Source: Lachnospiraceae bacterium XBB1006 | GTDB taxonomy: Bacteria > Bacillota > Clostridia > Lachnospirales > Lachnospiraceae | Direction: 5' to 3' | DNA length: 64,000 bases | Assembly (NCBI GenBank): GCA_900115795.1 | Contig: FOXT01000006.1 | Span: 203,423-267,422, forward strand | Part shown: one piece after another, positions 34,976 to 43,644 of the stretch | How the letters are laid out: every line of letters starts with the position of its first letter | How positions within the stretch are numbered: the stretch's first letter is position 1 | Translations under genes and position numbers: made by a program | Notes under the pieces: model-generated | Databases searched by the model: none | The model's input: the letters and a program-made list of their open reading frames with translations, nothing else | What the model was told of the DNA's origin: nothing

Positions 34976-36757
34976 ATGGCATTTTATTCGGATGAATTAA
35001 TCGAAGAAGTGCGTTCTGCCAATAACATTGTAGATGTGATTGGCGGGTATGTTAGTTTGAAGAAGAAGGGAAGCTCGTATTTTGGACTGTGCCCGTTTCA
35101 TAATGAAAAGACCGGTTCGTTTTCGGTGACACCATCGAAGCAGATGTACTATTGCTTTGGCTGCGGAGCCGGAGGAAATGTGTTTACGTTTTTGATGGAA
35201 TACGAGAATTTTACCTTTGGAGAAGCGATGGAAGCTTTGGCACAACGAGCAGGAATTACACTTCCTAAGAAGGAAATGAATCAGGAACAACGTGCCCAGG
35301 CAGATAAGCGAAGTCGTATTCTTGAATTGAATAAAGAGGCGGCCACGTATTATTACGCTCAACTGCGGCAACCCCAGGGAGAGCAGGGAATGAGCTATTT
35401 TAAAGGACGTGGATTGTCGAAGGAGACAATGCGGAAATTCGGACTTGGCTATGCCAATAAGTATAGCGATGACTTATATCGATTTTTTAAGCAGAAAGGA
35501 ATTGCGGATGAATTGTTGCGGGATTCCGGATTGATAACAATCGATGAACGTTATGGCGGGCGTGATAAGTTTTGGAATCGTGTAATGTTTCCAATTATGG
35601 ACGTACATAATCATGTGATTGGTTTTGGCGGCCGTGTGATGGGAGAGGGAGAGCCCAAGTATTTAAACTCTCCGGAGACCATGGTATTTGATAAGAGCCG
35701 TAATCTTTACGGTTTGAATATAGCAAGAACATCCAGGAAGCCTTATGTGCTTTTGTGCGAGGGATACATGGATGTAATTAGTCTTCATCAGGCGGGATTT
35801 GACATGGCGGTGGCGTCTCTTGGAACGGCGTTGACACCGGGGCATGCGGCACTTTTGAAACGATATGTTAAGGAGGTTTACCTTACTTATGACAGCGACG
35901 GTGCCGGCGTGAAAGCCGCTCTTAGGGCAATTCCTATTTTACGGGAAGTGGGAATCGCAACAAAGATTGTGCATATGGATCCCTACAAGGATCCGGATGA
36001 ATTCATTAAGGCTGTTGGGGCCGAGGCGTATCAGAAGCGCATCGATGAGGCAGAGAATAGCTTTTTGTTCGAGGTGCGTATGAAGATGCGGGAATTCGAT
36101 TTACAGGATCCGGAATCGAAGACAATGTTTCATCAGGAGGTTGCACGTATGCTGCTGCGTTTTGAGGAAGAACTTGAACGCAACAATTATTTGGAAGCAG
36201 TGAGTAGTGCATTTGGCATCCGGGCAGACAGCTTACAGAAGCTGGTGGTGTCAGTGAGCCGGAAGATGGACCGGGCGGTGAATAAGAAGGAACCATTGAG
36301 GGATGGAAAGAACAGTGTGAAGAAAGAAGACGGAATGCTTCAGGCACAGAAGTTTTTGCTGACGGCACTGATCGAACATCCGGAAATCTATGATGTGGTA
36401 AAGAAATACGTGGAACCTGCGGACTTTACCGAAGATATTATGTATCAGGTGGCGATGATTGTATACGATGGTTTGGAGAATCAGACGTTGAATCCACCGC
36501 AGATTATCAGCCGATTTACGTCGGAACAGGAACAACGGGAGGTGGCATCGGTGTTTAATGCGACCATCCGGAATCTTGAGAAGAAGTCTGACGTGGAGCA
36601 GGCAATCCGGGATAGTATGGTGAAGGTGAAGACCAACAGCATACAGAACCGCACGGCGAAGATGGACCCATCGGATATGCAGACACTAATGAAGTTACTA
36701 GATGAGAAGAAGAAATTAGGACAGATAGAAGAATTACCGATACTGTTACAAGAATAA
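34976..36757 (+). CDS. dnaG: DNA primase
   Basis: 593 residues, normal for bacterial primase, which lays RNA primers at the replication fork. The N-terminal CHC2 zinc finger reads CPFHNEKTGSFSV...YYCFGCGAGG. The central TOPRIM catalytic core has LLCEGYMDVISLHQAGF and LTYDSDGAGVKAA. A helical C-terminal region (from about 430) is the DnaB-binding part. GGAGGA precedes the ATG. It is followed by rpoD, the classic macromolecular-synthesis arrangement linking replication and transcription. Confidence 0.96.
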   Translation: MAFYSDELIEEVRSANNIVDVIGGYVSLKKKGSSYFGLCPFHNEKTGSFSVTPSKQMYYCFGCGAGGNVFTFLMEYENFTFGEAMEALAQRAGITLPKKEMNQEQRAQADKRSRILELNKEAATYYYAQLRQPQGEQGMSYFKGRGLSKETMRKFGLGYANKYSDDLYRFFKQKGIADELLRDSGLITIDERYGGRDKFWNRVMFPIMDVHNHVIGFGGRVMGEGEPKYLNSPETMVFDKSRNLYGLNIARTSRKPYVLLCEGYMDVISLHQAGFDMAVASLGTALTPGHAALLKRYVKEVYLTYDSDGAGVKAALRAIPILREVGIATKIVHMDPYKDPDEFIKAVGAEAYQKRIDEAENSFLFEVRMKMREFDLQDPESKTMFHQEVARMLLRFEEELERNNYLEAVSSAFGIRADSLQKLVVSVSRKMDRAVNKKEPLRDGKNSVKKEDGMLQAQKFLLTALIEHPEIYDVVKKYVEPADFTEDIMYQVAMIVYDGLENQTLNPPQIISRFTSEQEQREVASVFNATIRNLEKKSDVEQAIRDSMVKVKTNSIQNRTAKMDPSDMQTLMKLLDEKKKLGQIEELPILLQE

Positions 36758-36781
36758 ACCTACGTATGGAAGGATGAAAAC

Positions 36782-37906
36782 ATGGACGAAAAAGAACAGA
36801 AATTCAACGAGAAACTGCAGGAACTGATAAGCCTTGCAAAGAGCAAGAAGAATATGCTTGAACAATCGGACATCAATGACTTTTTCCAGGGATTGGAATT
36901 GGAGGCAGAACAGTACGACAAGATTATGGATGTTCTTGAGAGCAACAACATTGATGTGCTCCAAGTGGCCGGTGAGGATGATACGGATAGTTTTTTGATT
37001 GAACCGGATGATGACGACTTGAGTCTTGAGGACGACATTGAGCTTGATGCAATTGATCTGACGGTTCCGGAAGGTGTCAGTATTGAAGATCCGGTGCGTA
37101 TGTACCTGAAAGAAATTGGTAAGGTGCCACTTTTGAGCGCTGAAGAAGAGACAGAGTTGGCCATCCGCTTAGAGAAAGGGGATGAAGATGCAAAGAAGCG
37201 TCTTGCTGAGGCGAATCTTCGATTGGTTGTTTCCATTGCGAAACGTTATGTTGGACGTGGTATGCTATTCCTCGACTTAATTCAGGAAGGAAATCTTGGT
37301 CTGATTAAAGCGGTAGAGAAATTTGATTACCGTAAGGGATTTAAGTTTAGTACCTATGCAACCTGGTGGATTCGACAGGCGATTACAAGAGCCATTGCAG
37401 ATCAGGCAAGAACCATTCGTATTCCGGTACATATGGTGGAGACCATTAATAAATTGATTCGCGTTTCCAGACAGTTGTTGCAGGAGAAAGGACGTGAACC
37501 AACTCCGGAAGAGATTGCGGAGGAAATGAAGATGAATGTTGACCGTGTTCGTGAGATTTTGAAGATTTCTCAGGAACCGGTATCTTTGGAAACACCGATT
37601 GGTGAAGAGGAAGACAGCCATTTAGGTGATTTCATACAGGATGATCAGGTTCCGGTACCGGCGGATGCTGCAGCGTTTACCTTGTTGAAGGAGCAGTTGT
37701 CTGAGGTGCTTGAGACACTGACGGAAAGAGAACAGAAAGTATTGCGTCTTCGTTTTGGTTTGGATGATGGACGTGCCCGTACTTTGGAAGAAGTGGGTAA
37801 GGAATTCAACGTAACACGTGAGCGTATTCGTCAGATTGAGGCGAAGGCACTTCGTAAGCTGAGACATCCAAGCAGAAGCCGTAAGTTAAAGGACTATTTA
37901 GAATAA
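36782..37906 (+). CDS. rpoD: Housekeeping sigma factor SigA
   Basis: 374 residues, the compact Gram-positive form of sigma-70. Region 1.2 reads [21 protein letters not shown]. Region 2 has [53 protein letters not shown] (written here as the well-known core spanning about residues 144-196). Region 3 has [11 protein letters not shown], and region 4 has [20 protein letters not shown] and [15 protein letters not shown]. It recognises the TTGACA/TATAAT promoters seen across the window. The acidic N-terminal 100 residues are a short region 1.1-like part. Its stop overlaps the start of trmK by one base. Confidence 0.98.
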   Translation: MDEKEQKFNEKLQELISLAKSKKNMLEQSDINDFFQGLELEAEQYDKIMDVLESNNIDVLQVAGEDDTDSFLIEPDDDDLSLEDDIELDAIDLTVPEGVSIEDPVRMYLKEIGKVPLLSAEEETELAIRLEKGDEDAKKRLAEANLRLVVSIAKRYVGRGMLFLDLIQEGNLGLIKAVEKFDYRKGFKFSTYATWWIRQAITRAIADQARTIRIPVHMVETINKLIRVSRQLLQEKGREPTPEEIAEEMKMNVDRVREILKISQEPVSLETPIGEEEDSHLGDFIQDDQVPVPADAAAFTLLKEQLSEVLETLTEREQKVLRLRFGLDDGRARTLEEVGKEFNVTRERIRQIEAKALRKLRHPSRSRKLKDYLE

Positions 37907-38628
37907 TGGTGAAATTATCGAAGCGAATGCAGGCGGTGGCCAATTTGGTCGGTGATGTGGACAGCGTTGCCGATATTGGGTGTGATCATGGATATCTTCC
38001 GATATATTTGGTGTCGGAAGGACATGCGAACCGTGCGGTTGCCATGGATGTGAGAAAAGGACCGCTTGCTGCCGCAACAGAACATATCAAAGAAGCCGGA
38101 TTGGAAGGAAAGATTAGCACAAGGCTTTCAGATGGTCTAACCAATTTGAAAGAAGGAGAAGGGGAGTGTGTAATCGTTGCTGGAATGGGCGGTCGTTTAG
38201 TGATTCGGATTCTTCAGGATGCGTTGCCGTTTTTGAAAGAAAACGGAGGCGTCAAACGACTGGTCTTACAACCGCAGTCGGAGCTTGCGTATGTAAGAAG
38301 CTGCCTACGCGAGATGGGACTTTGCTGTGTGAAAGAGGATATGGTTTTGGAAGATGGAAAGTTCTATCCAATGGGCTGTTATGAATTTGGCGAGCCCAAG
38401 GAGATGGCAAATCAGGAATTATTTGATCTTTATGGAACCTTACTTTTGACAGAACGGCATCCGGTGTTGTATGATTATCTTATTAAAGAATTAGAAACCT
38501 TCGAGGAAGTACAGAAATCTCTTTCAAGAATGAAAGAGGGGGAAAAGCGGCAATTACGTCAGGGAGAAATAGAGCAAAAATTACGACATAATCAAATGGC
38601 TAGAGACTTTTATAATGAAAGGGGCTAA
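37906..38628 (+). CDS. trmK: tRNA (adenine(22)-N1)-methyltransferase
   Basis: A 240-residue class I methyltransferase. It opens LSKRMQAVANLVGDVDSVADIGCDHGYLPIYL in the family pattern, with the AdoMet loop DIGCDHGY. MAVAMDVRKGPL-type residues follow (AVAMDVRKGP), then VIVAGMGGRLVIRIL and LVLQPQSE, then a helical tail. It methylates A22 in the D loop of tRNAs. It starts inside the rpoD stop codon, the usual place for this gene in Bacillota. Confidence 0.93.
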   Translation: MVKLSKRMQAVANLVGDVDSVADIGCDHGYLPIYLVSEGHANRAVAMDVRKGPLAAATEHIKEAGLEGKISTRLSDGLTNLKEGEGECVIVAGMGGRLVIRILQDALPFLKENGGVKRLVLQPQSELAYVRSCLREMGLCCVKEDMVLEDGKFYPMGCYEFGEPKEMANQELFDLYGTLLLTERHPVLYDYLIKELETFEEVQKSLSRMKEGEKRQLRQGEIEQKLRHNQMARDFYNERG

Positions 38629-38633
38629 TATTT

Positions 38634-40283
38634 ATGGCAAGTGTAATGGAAATTTCTGTGTTAGATCAGTTATTGAAGGTTGAAGAGGGAACTACATTTT
38701 TGGATTTGGCGAAGCAGTTTCAGCCTGAGTTTTCGGACGATATTGCATTGGCAAAATTCAATGGAAAATTACAAGAATTGCGGATGGAAGTTAGGACGGA
38801 TGGTGAACTTGAGTTTTTGACAACCAAGTCTTCCGCAGGAAGAAACAGCTATCGAAGAAGTGTTACCATGCTAATGCAGCGTGCGCTTTATAACATTAAT
38901 CCTAAACTGCATGTAGAGGTGTGCTATTCCATAAGTCAGGGATTCTTCTGTAAATTGTATGAGGATGTTACGGTATCGGAGAAGTTCCTTGAAAATCTGA
39001 AACGAGAGATGGAAGACATCGTAGAGAAGGATTTGCCGATTGTAAAGACCAGTTATGATACGGCAGAAGCCATGACCTTGTTCAAAGAAGTAGGCATGCA
39101 TGACAAAGGGAACTTATTTAAGTATCGTTCAAGCTCCAAGGTGAATGTCTATAGTATTGGTCATTATGTGGATTACTATTACGGCTACATGATGCCAAGC
39201 ACCGGTTATTTGAAGTATTTTGATTTGGTTGCTTATGATGATGGATTTGTGCTGATGTTCCCGAATGAGGATACCCATAAGGTAGCCGATTTCCAGCCAC
39301 CGCATAAATTATATGCAACCTTAAAGGAGTCCTCAAGATGGGGAGAAATGTTAGGTGTTGCCAATATTGGACAGTTAAATGATGCCATTGCAGCAGGCCA
39401 TATGCAGGATATTATTCTGGTGCAGGAGGCATTGATGGAGAAGAAGATTGCAGAGATTGCCAATCAGATTAGTGAATCTGGTTCGAAGTTTGTTATGATA
39501 GCCGGACCATCTTCTTCAGGAAAGACTTCGTTTTCCCACCGATTATCGATTCAGTTGATTGCGCAGGGGTTACGACCACATCCGATTGGACTTGATAATT
39601 ATTATGGAGACCGTCGGTTTACACCGGTGGATGAGAATGGAAATCCGGATTTTGAATGTTTGGAGGCATTGGACGTTGAGCAGTTTAATACCGATATGCA
39701 GCGCCTTTTGAAAGGCGAGGAAGTGGAGATGCCGTCCTTTAATTTTAAAACCGGTAAACGGGAATATCGTGGAAATTACTTAAAGTTGGGTGAAGATGAT
39801 ATTCTTGTAATTGAAGGAATCCATGGACTAAATGATAAGTTGTCCTACAGCATTGATTCCAATTTGAAATTTAAGATTTACATTAGTGCTTTGACGCAGT
39901 TAAACATTGATGAGCATAATTGTTTACATACGACGGATGGAAGACTGTTGCGACGTATCGTGCGTGATGCAAGAACGCGTGGAACGTCTGCAAAGGAGAC
40001 CATTGCAATGTGGTATTCCGTTCGACGAGGGGAAGAGAAGTATATTTTCCCACATCAGGAGCAGGCAGATGCCATGTTTAATTCTGCATTTTTATATGAG
40101 CTTGCGGTAATTAAACCTTATGTGCAGCCGCTTTTGTATCAGATTTCACCGGGAGAACCGGAATATGATGAGGCGAAACGTCTGCTGAAGCTTCTTGATT
40201 ATATTCTTCCGGTACCGAGTGAGGATATTAACCGAAACTCCTTGTTCCGTGAGTTTATCGGAGGAAGTTGTTTTAACGTATAG
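38634..40283 (+). CDS. Uridine kinase-like nucleoside kinase with N-terminal TGS-like domain
   Basis: A 549-residue soluble protein. The first 60 residues resemble a TGS domain (TTFLDLAKQFQPEF...ALAKFNGKLQEL), as in threonyl-tRNA synthetase. A region with a second-additional-domain look (GMHDKGNLFKYRSS) follows, then a P-loop kinase domain similar to uridine kinase/phosphoribulokinase: MIAGPSSSGKTSFSHRL, GLDNYYGDRRFTP, DDILVIEGIHGLND and RLLRRIVRDARTRG. It is commonly annotated as uridine kinase, but the real substrate is not established from sequence. AAAGGGG lies ahead of the ATG, 5 bases after trmK. Confidence 0.88.
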   Translation: MASVMEISVLDQLLKVEEGTTFLDLAKQFQPEFSDDIALAKFNGKLQELRMEVRTDGELEFLTTKSSAGRNSYRRSVTMLMQRALYNINPKLHVEVCYSISQGFFCKLYEDVTVSEKFLENLKREMEDIVEKDLPIVKTSYDTAEAMTLFKEVGMHDKGNLFKYRSSSKVNVYSIGHYVDYYYGYMMPSTGYLKYFDLVAYDDGFVLMFPNEDTHKVADFQPPHKLYATLKESSRWGEMLGVANIGQLNDAIAAGHMQDIILVQEALMEKKIAEIANQISESGSKFVMIAGPSSSGKTSFSHRLSIQLIAQGLRPHPIGLDNYYGDRRFTPVDENGNPDFECLEALDVEQFNTDMQRLLKGEEVEMPSFNFKTGKREYRGNYLKLGEDDILVIEGIHGLNDKLSYSIDSNLKFKIYISALTQLNIDEHNCLHTTDGRLLRRIVRDARTRGTSAKETIAMWYSVRRGEEKYIFPHQEQADAMFNSAFLYELAVIKPYVQPLLYQISPGEPEYDEAKRLLKLLDYILPVPSEDINRNSLFREFIGGSCFNV

Positions 40284-40289
40284 GAAATA

Positions 40290-40638
40290 AAGGTAAGCAG
40301 GATGGATGATCGCGGCTGCAAGTGTCGTAAGACCGCAGGTGAGGAAAGTCCGGGCTTCATAGGGCAGGATGCCGGCTAACGGCCGGTGGAGGTGACTCCC
40401 AGGAAAGTGCAACAGAAAATTAACCGCCGGGAAACCGGTAAGGGTGGAAAGGCAGTGTAAGAGACTACCGCTGTTCTGGTAACAGAGCAGGCTCTGCAAA
40501 CCCCATTCGAAGCAAGACCAGACAGAAGCAATGATGTGGCCCGCTAGCTTCAGGTAGGTCGCTTGAGGCGGCTGGTAACAGTCGTCCTAGATAGATGATC
40601 ATTCACGACAGAACCCGGCTTATAGTCCTGCTTACCTT
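40290..40638 (+). ncRNA. rnpB: RNase P RNA (type A)
   Basis: The terminal helix AAGGTAAGCAGG pairs with CCTGCTTACCTT. The universally conserved core is present: GAGGAAAGTCCGGGCT near the 5' end and ACAGAACCCGGCTTATAG near the 3' end, with GAAACCGGTAAGGGTG and the GGTAACAG elements between. The length of about 349 bases is normal. It is the catalytic RNA that matures tRNA 5' ends. It starts 6 bases after the nucleoside-kinase stop, so it may be processed from that transcript or have a promoter within the gene. Confidence 0.97.
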
Positions 40639-40666
40639 ATTTTATAAAAAAGACATAGAAAAAAGT

Positions 40667-40699
40667 AGGGGATGTCGCACTTTGTACGACATCCCCTTT
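40667..40699 (+). terminator. Terminator after rnpB
   Basis: AGGGGATGTCG pairs perfectly with CGACATCCCCT around a nine-base loop, followed by TTTG. The remaining bases to 40825 hold no gene. Confidence 0.85.
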
Positions 40700-40824
40700 G
40701 CATTTACTGATAGGATTAATTAGAAAAATGTAATCTCAAATTGGATGCATGATACCTCAAGAGCAAACATTGCAAAAATCCGTGCAAAAATACCAGAAAG
40801 ATTAAGAGGTTAGGAGGAAATGAC

Positions 40825-41304
40825 ATGGATACTGAATCTGTTGATGAATTATTAAAAGATGAAAACTACTTTTTTTTAGATTTTGTTCCGTATTATCCTA
40901 AAGATTCGTCGTTTTTGGAACTAGAGGAATATTTTGAAAATCGTTACTTGAAGCGTTTCGCAGAAAAAATTGAAAGGCTCGCTCTAAAACTGATTTATTA
41001 TTATCCATGCGAAATATATCTACTCGAAACAACTTCGAAAAAGGCAAAGCGCATGAAACTGGATTATGAAGTCGATATAAGAAAATATTCGCCTGCCAAA
41101 TTGGGAGATATTATTCGAAAGATTATTACCCTGGATTTTACAACAATGAATATAGTATTTACGTCACCGCATTTTCTCATGCAGATAAGTGGATATTTCT
41201 CAGTAGGAATCTACGGTGTTGCGGATAATGAAGAATTAAAAGAATTAATCCGTCAATTGGCGATGCAGGAAGGATTATTCTTTAAGCCGCATTTACCAAA
41301 CTGA
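40825..41304 (+). CDS. Hypothetical protein
   Basis: A 159-residue protein, rich in Tyr, Phe, Leu and charged residues, with no membrane segment or signal peptide. The centre is helical (RFAEKIERLALKLIYYYP), then KLGDIIRKIITLDFTTMNIVF and QISGYFSVGIYG, ending in a helix. I do not recognise a family. A strong GGAGG lies 7 bases before the ATG. No terminator follows it until 41721, so its mRNA may carry a 3' tail of over 400 bases containing the alternating heptamer array. A link between the two is inference. Confidence 0.75.
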   Translation: MDTESVDELLKDENYFFLDFVPYYPKDSSFLELEEYFENRYLKRFAEKIERLALKLIYYYPCEIYLLETTSKKAKRMKLDYEVDIRKYSPAKLGDIIRKIITLDFTTMNIVFTSPHFLMQISGYFSVGIYGVADNEELKELIRQLAMQEGLFFKPHLPN

Positions 41305-41329
41305 AGCGATTTCTGCTTTCAGAAAATCT

Positions 41330-41671
41330 TACGGGTCATATGCGGGTTTCTCCATTTTCACACGTATGCTTCCACTGTGCTTTTTCCAATTCCTACGTGT
41401 GGATTCCCGATTCGCTAAATTCACCCGTAGGTTTCAGGGATGCTTTCCCAACTTCCTACGGGTAATCCAAGCAAAATGCCATTTTACACGTAATCGTCCG
41501 TTGCCTCCTTACGTGTGGATTTTCATAAATGCCAATCCACACGTAGATTTTCGAAAATCCATCTCTAAGGCTTACGTGTGAAACCAGCGTATTCGCTGCC
41601 TTACCCGTAAGGTTTTTCATTTCACAAACTTCTGCTACGGGTGATTTCCAAAGAGGTGCAATTTACCCGTA
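41330..41671. repeat. Array of twelve alternating inverted heptamers, TACG(G/T)GT
   Basis: Non-coding stretch. Forward copies (TACGGGT or TACGTGT) start at 41330, 41394, 41457, 41510, 41573 and 41636. Reverse copies (ACACGTA or ACCCGTA) start at 41360, 41423, 41486, 41539, 41603 and 41665. Forward-to-reverse starts are 29-30 bases apart in every pair. Reverse-to-next-forward steps are 34, 34, 24, 34 and 33. In some pairs the match extends outward, best at 41510-41521 with 41534-41545 (12 bases, perfect). Sequence between copies is unrelated and pyrimidine-rich on this strand. It could be six RNA hairpins or paired protein-binding sites. I do not know a named element of this form. Confidence 0.85.
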
Positions 41672-41720
41672 ATTTCCATAAGAAACTGCTTTCCGAGCTT
41701 AGGGCTTTCGCCCAATGGGT

Positions 41721-41762
41721 GGGGCTGACGCACTAAATAAGTAGTGCGAGGCCCCGTTTTTC
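41721..41762 (+). terminator. Terminator following the heptamer array
   Basis: GGGGC (41721-41725) with GCCCC (41751-41755) and CGCACTA with TAGTGCG form a long stem, followed by GTTTTT. A small GGGC/GCCC hairpin sits just before it. Confidence 0.85.
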
Positions 41763-41784
41763 ATACAAAATATTGTATTAACAC

Positions 41785-41814
41785 AAAAATCGGGCTACGA
41801 AAAGCCCGATTTTT
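41785..41814. terminator. Symmetric hairpin terminator
   Basis: AAAAATCGGGCT pairs with AGCCCGATTTTT around a six-base loop, with A and T runs on both sides, so it can act on either strand. A very similar CGGGCT/AGCCCG hairpin ends the operon at 61645. Confidence 0.85.
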
Positions 41815-41830
41815 GCTGTAAAATTAGTTT

Positions 41831-42046
41831 ATGCCAATAAACAAAATCCTACAAGGAGGTTATACCGCATATTCCTTGTATCATCAAATCAAACTTCCGC
41901 TGGAAATAGATATTTCTATTCCATCTGACGATCCGGTACGCTTGTTAAGCGCATTTGTGGAGGAAATGAATCTTTCTGATCTGTACGAAACCTATGACAG
42001 AATCAGAAAAGGGCAGGAAGAAAGATTCCTCTTCAGCGTTCAATAG
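41831..42046 (+). pseudogene. N-terminal remnant of an IS1182-type transposase
   Basis: 71 codons reading MPINKILQGGYTAYSLYHQI, then a segment IPSDDPVRLLSAFVEEMNLS and DLYETYDRIRKGQ. The DDPVRLLSAFVE...L(S/T)DLY...Y pattern is the familiar N-terminus of IS1182/IS1272-type transposases, which are normally over 400 residues. The reading ends soon after in EERFLFSVQ and a stop, so the rest, including the catalytic DDE residues, is gone. No inverted ends could be identified. It is a dead element. Confidence 0.7.
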
Positions 42047-42107
42047 AAAAAACAGCAACCGGCTAACAACTTTGGGGGAAACAATAGGGAGTGCGTAGAG
42101 GGTAGTC

Positions 42108-42136
42108 TTGTCATATATGTGATTTTTTAGTATAAT
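42108..42136 (+). promoter_or_regulatory. Promoter of the murE-led gene run
   Basis: TTGTCA at 42108-42113, 17 bases, TATAAT at 42131-42136. The mRNA would start near 42143, just after an in-frame ATG at 42142, which favours the ATG at 42175 as the true start of murE. No other promoter or terminator is obvious until 61645. Confidence 0.85.
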
Positions 42137-42174
42137 ATAATTTGAATGACTATATTTTGGAAAAGAGGATATAT

Positions 42175-43641
42175 ATGAAGCTTCTGAAAGAATTGGTGGA
42201 AGGACTTGAGGTTACCTGTTTACAAGGCAGTCTGGACACTAAAATAGAAAGTTTAGAATATGATTCGAGAAAAGTTACACCGGGAGCATTGTTTGTATGC
42301 ATTGACGGAACCGAAGTGGATGGACATGCGTACGCAGGTAAGGCAGTGGAAGCAGGATGCGTAGCGCTGTTGGTAACCAAGCCGGTGGAGGTGCCGCAAC
42401 ATGTTACAGTGGTTTTGGTAAAAAATGGCCGTCAGGCGTTGGCCTATGCGTCGGCAGCATTTTTTGACCATCCGGCAGAGAAGTTGAAGGTCATTGGTGT
42501 GACCGGAACGAAGGGAAAGACTACGACTACCTATATGGTACGTAGCGTATTGGAAGATGCCGGTATTAAGACCGGATTGATTGGTACCATTGAAGCAATT
42601 ATTGGTGAAGAACATATTCCGGCGAAGAATACGACCCCGGAGTCGTTCGTAATTCAATCGTATTTTGCAAAGATGGTTGCGTGTGGCTGCAAGGCAGTTG
42701 TTATGGAAGTGTCTTCACAGGGATTAATGATGCATCGAACCGATGGATTCACCTTTGAATTGGGAATTTTTACCAATATTGAGCCGGACCATATTGGACC
42801 GAATGAACATAAGGATTTTGCGGAATACATGGCATGCAAAGGAATGCTGTTTAAGCAATGTCGTTACGGAATCGTTAATTTTGATGACCCACATACGCAG
42901 GAGGTGTTAAAAGGCCATACCTGTGAGGTGTTAAGCTATGGTTTTCAAGAGGGAGCGGATATCCGGGCAGTGAATGTTTCCCTGGAGAAGAAACCAGGGT
43001 ATTTGGGCGTGGCTTACGACACAGAAGGACTGGTGAAGGATCATTTTGCAATCGATATGCCGGGTAAATTCAGTGTATACAATTCACTGGCAGCCATGTC
43101 GATTTGCCGCCATTTTCATGTAGATATGGACACTATGAAGAAGGTGTTGAAGACGGCGAAGGCGCGTGGACGTGTGGAAAAAGTGGAAACGAATCGTCCG
43201 TTCACAGTTTTGTTGGATTATGCCCATAATGCCATGGCGTTAAATAGCCTTTTGTCCACATTAAAGGAATACGAGCCGGGACGATTGGTGTGCGTATTTG
43301 GATGCGGAGGTAACCGTTCCAAGCTGCGTCGTTATGAAATGGGTGAAGTGTCCGGAAAGCTGGCGGATTTAACGATTATTACGTCAGATAATCCGCGTTT
43401 TGAAGAACCGCAGGACATTATGGCAGATATTGAAATCGGAATGAAGAAGACCGATGGCGCGTATTGTATGATAGAGAATCGTGGTGAAGCTATTTTGTAC
43501 GCCGTTTCGCATGCCCAGGCAGGGGATGTGATTGTTGTGGCAGGAAAGGGCCATGAAGATTATCAGGAAATTAAGGGTGTAAAGTATCATATGGATGACA
43601 GAGAATTGATTATGGATGCCCTTCAGAATGCAGGAGAGTAA
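42175..43641 (+). CDS. murE: UDP-MurNAc-tripeptide synthetase (meso-diaminopimelate-adding)
   Basis: About 488 residues. This cytosolic Mur ligase adds the third residue of the peptidoglycan stem. The N-terminal UDP-MurNAc domain has YDSRKVTPGALFVCIDG, the central ATP domain has GVTGTKGKTTTTYMVRSVL, NTTPESFVIQ and NIEPDHIGPNEH, and the C-terminal domain has LLDYAHNAMAL. The specificity motif SDNPRFEEP contains DNPR, which marks meso-diaminopimelate rather than lysine. The ATG at 42175 has AAAGAGG upstream and lies properly downstream of the promoter. It heads the long gene run, 3 bases before priA. Confidence 0.95.
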   Translation: MKLLKELVEGLEVTCLQGSLDTKIESLEYDSRKVTPGALFVCIDGTEVDGHAYAGKAVEAGCVALLVTKPVEVPQHVTVVLVKNGRQALAYASAAFFDHPAEKLKVIGVTGTKGKTTTTYMVRSVLEDAGIKTGLIGTIEAIIGEEHIPAKNTTPESFVIQSYFAKMVACGCKAVVMEVSSQGLMMHRTDGFTFELGIFTNIEPDHIGPNEHKDFAEYMACKGMLFKQCRYGIVNFDDPHTQEVLKGHTCEVLSYGFQEGADIRAVNVSLEKKPGYLGVAYDTEGLVKDHFAIDMPGKFSVYNSLAAMSICRHFHVDMDTMKKVLKTAKARGRVEKVETNRPFTVLLDYAHNAMALNSLLSTLKEYEPGRLVCVFGCGGNRSKLRRYEMGEVSGKLADLTIITSDNPRFEEPQDIMADIEIGMKKTDGAYCMIENRGEAILYAVSHAQAGDVIVVAGKGHEDYQEIKGVKYHMDDRELIMDALQNAGE

Positions 43642-43644
43642 AGC

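Noticed and set aside
41366..41581. Plus-strand frame of 71 codons inside the heptamer array
   Set aside because: No ribosome site and an unnatural F/R/P-rich composition. The DNA is explained by the repeat array.
41330..41671. CRISPR array or integron attC cassette array
   Set aside because: The repeats are only 7 bases, alternate in orientation and have spacers of two fixed lengths. There are no cas genes, and no RYYYAAC/GTTRRRY core sites or integrase.
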